Shown here in pieces: positions 62,866 to 64,000 of a stretch of 64,000 nt of DNA. The stretch lies in contig JANQGG010000054.1 in assembly GCA_028277445.1 (NCBI GenBank), positions 124,001 through 188,000 on the forward strand, written 5' to 3'. The notes under the pieces were generated by a model, which had not been told where the DNA came from, made no database searches, and saw nothing but the letters and a program-made list of their open reading frames with translations. Each line of letters begins with the position of its first letter. Within the stretch, counting starts at the first letter, position 1. Made by a program: the position numbers and the translations under genes. Source of the DNA: Chloroherpetonaceae bacterium (GTDB lineage: Bacteria > Bacteroidota > Chlorobiia > Chlorobiales > Chloroherpetonaceae).

Positions 62866-64000
62866 ATGACTACAGTGGTGCCAAAACGAACCCGAACAAA
62901 AAAAGCTACCTCGCAGACAAAATCGCAACAAAGTGAGCCGCATGAGGTTAAAACTCGCTTGAAGGATATCAATGGACGTCGGCATGCCATTATTGAACAT
63001 GTCAAACCTGAATTGGACGGCGGGCAATTTCCCATTAAACGAATTGTTGGCGATACCATAAACGTTGAAGCGGATATTTTTACCGATGGGCACAATGTCC
63101 TTGAAGCGGTTTGTTGTTATCGCTTTTCGGGCGAAACCGCGTGGCAGGAAACCCCAATGAAACCTATCGATAACGACAGATGGCAAGGTGAATTTGCCGT
63201 TGAGCGATGCGGCGAGTATGAATATACCATTTTGGCCTGGGTTGATCATCTTTTAACATGGGAACTGGATTTTAAAAAACGCATTGCTGCCCAGCAAGAT
63301 GTTTCGGTTGAGCTTCTTATCGGGGCTGAATTGGTTGAAAAAGCTGCCGGAAGAGCCGCCGGAAACGATGCCAAAGCGTTGAAGCAATTTGCCGGACAAT
63401 TGCGCGGAAAAAATTTAGCCAAAGCCATTGAAACTGCCCAAAGCGAAGATTTGAAAGCCTTAACCATTGCTTACCCCGACCGCAGTTTGGCAAAGGCTTA
63501 CGATAGAATTCTTAAAATTACCGTGGATGAGACTTTTGCAAGGTTTAGCAGCTGGTACGAACTTTTTCCAAGGTCTTGGAGCAAAACGCCCGGCAAGCAC
63601 GGAACATTTAAAGATATTGAGCGGATTTTGCCGGAATTGCAAAGTATGGGCTTTGATGTGCTTTACTTTCCACCGATTCACCCGATTGGGTTTGAAAAAC
63701 GAAAAGGCAAAAACAATGCGCTGGAAACTACTGCTGAAGATCCGGGAAGCCCTTGGGCAATCGGCTCGCCGGAAGGCGGTCATAAGGACATCCTAAAAGC
63801 GTTAGGTGGTGTAAAGGATTTTGAGAATTTGATAAAAAAAGCGGCGAAACAAGGTATTCGTGTCGCAATGGATATAGCCTTTCAGTGTGCGCCCGATCAC
63901 CCTTATGTAAAGTCGCATCCAGAGTGGTTTCGTTGGCGTCCTGATGGAACGGTGCAGTATGCCGAAAATCCACCTAAAAAATACCAGGATATTTTGCCGA
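62866..64000 (+). CDS. glgE: Alpha-1,4-glucan:maltose-1-phosphate maltosyltransferase, 3' end outside window
   Basis: Extends alpha-glucan with maltose-1-phosphate. The visible 378 residues start MTTVVPKRTRTKKATS after a short basic tail; the GlgE N-terminal domain follows (GDTINVEADIFTDGHNVLEA, DNDRWQGEF). The barrel begins FARFSSWYELFPRS and contains FDVLYFPPIHPIG, RKGKNNAL, DPGSPWAIGSPEGGH and AFQCAPDHPYV, ending at YAENPPKKYQDI, all GlgE hallmarks. The gene is plus strand and runs off the right edge. Partner genes treS and mak are not visible. Confidence 0.95.
   Translation, partial: MTTVVPKRTRTKKATSQTKSQQSEPHEVKTRLKDINGRRHAIIEHVKPELDGGQFPIKRIVGDTINVEADIFTDGHNVLEAVCCYRFSGETAWQETPMKPIDNDRWQGEFAVERCGEYEYTILAWVDHLLTWELDFKKRIAAQQDVSVELLIGAELVEKAAGRAAGNDAKALKQFAGQLRGKNLAKAIETAQSEDLKALTIAYPDRSLAKAYDRILKITVDETFARFSSWYELFPRSWSKTPGKHGTFKDIERILPELQSMGFDVLYFPPIHPIGFEKRKGKNNALETTAEDPGSPWAIGSPEGGHKDILKALGGVKDFENLIKKAAKQGIRVAMDIAFQCAPDHPYVKSHPEWFRWRPDGTVQYAENPPKKYQDILP

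Overview
The window reads as a chromosomal segment of a green sulfur bacterium (phylum Chlorobi/Chlorobiota), probably of the Chloroherpeton lineage. This is an inference. It rests on a recognisable chlorophyllide a reductase subunit Z gene (bchZ, 43.9-45.3 kb), C5-pathway tetrapyrrole synthesis (hemL), a B12-dependent methylmalonyl-CoA mutase locus, a two-subunit glycine decarboxylase gene and GlgE. There are no rRNA or tRNA genes, no insertion sequence and no CRISPR array that I can see.

Layout. 0-3.2 kb: a truncated Fic AMP-transferase, an orphan modD-like gene and meaB, all on the minus strand. 3.4-6.7 kb: an AT-rich trio of cell-surface genes (two halves of a YjbH-type outer-membrane protein around a lipoprotein) separating meaB from the mutase genes at 7.3-11.4 kb. 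11.5-15.5 kb: a secreted M24 peptidase and an AsmA-like protein. 15.6-19.6 kb: a plus-strand metal and ion stress group, with a copper P-type ATPase gene broken exactly at an A9 run (a probable programmed -1 frameshift), crcB and a DUF190 gene. 19.7-26.9 kb: small accessory genes, including an intact HigB/HigA-type pair, remains of YoeB and HicB genes, a macrodomain gene, PhhB, an amidase and a PAP2 phosphatase. 26.9-30.9 kb (minus strand): hemL, an HtrA protease and recO.

31.0-38.3 kb is the conserved DUF177-rpmF-plsX-fabH-fabD-fabG-acpP-fabF-rnc fatty-acid cluster, followed by gcvPB. 40-46.6 kb holds an HNH endonuclease, yajQ, a GH3 enzyme, bchZ and a secreted protein often labelled AsnB. 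prfB, with its classical +1 frameshift, and a hybrid histidine kinase follow on the minus strand. 50.6-57.8 kb is a self-contained TetR-TolC-HlyD-DUF2147-ABC-ABC-permease-permease efflux operon with a perfect 18-bp palindrome in front of it. 57.8-64 kb holds a CIA30-family gene, a stretch with several REP-like palindromes, a two-domain SagB-type oxidoreductase beside a cysteine-rich receiver protein, an NAD-binding epimerase-like gene and the 5' end of glgE.

The most interesting observations are the copA A9 frameshift that would yield both a two-HMA copper chaperone and the full ATPase, the split and order-swapped YjbH with an intervening cysteine-rich lipoprotein, a candidate small RNA with its own terminator beside prfB, and the toxin-antitoxin remnants around 20.4-21.6 kb. 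Functions are assigned from motif recognition only; no database search was run.
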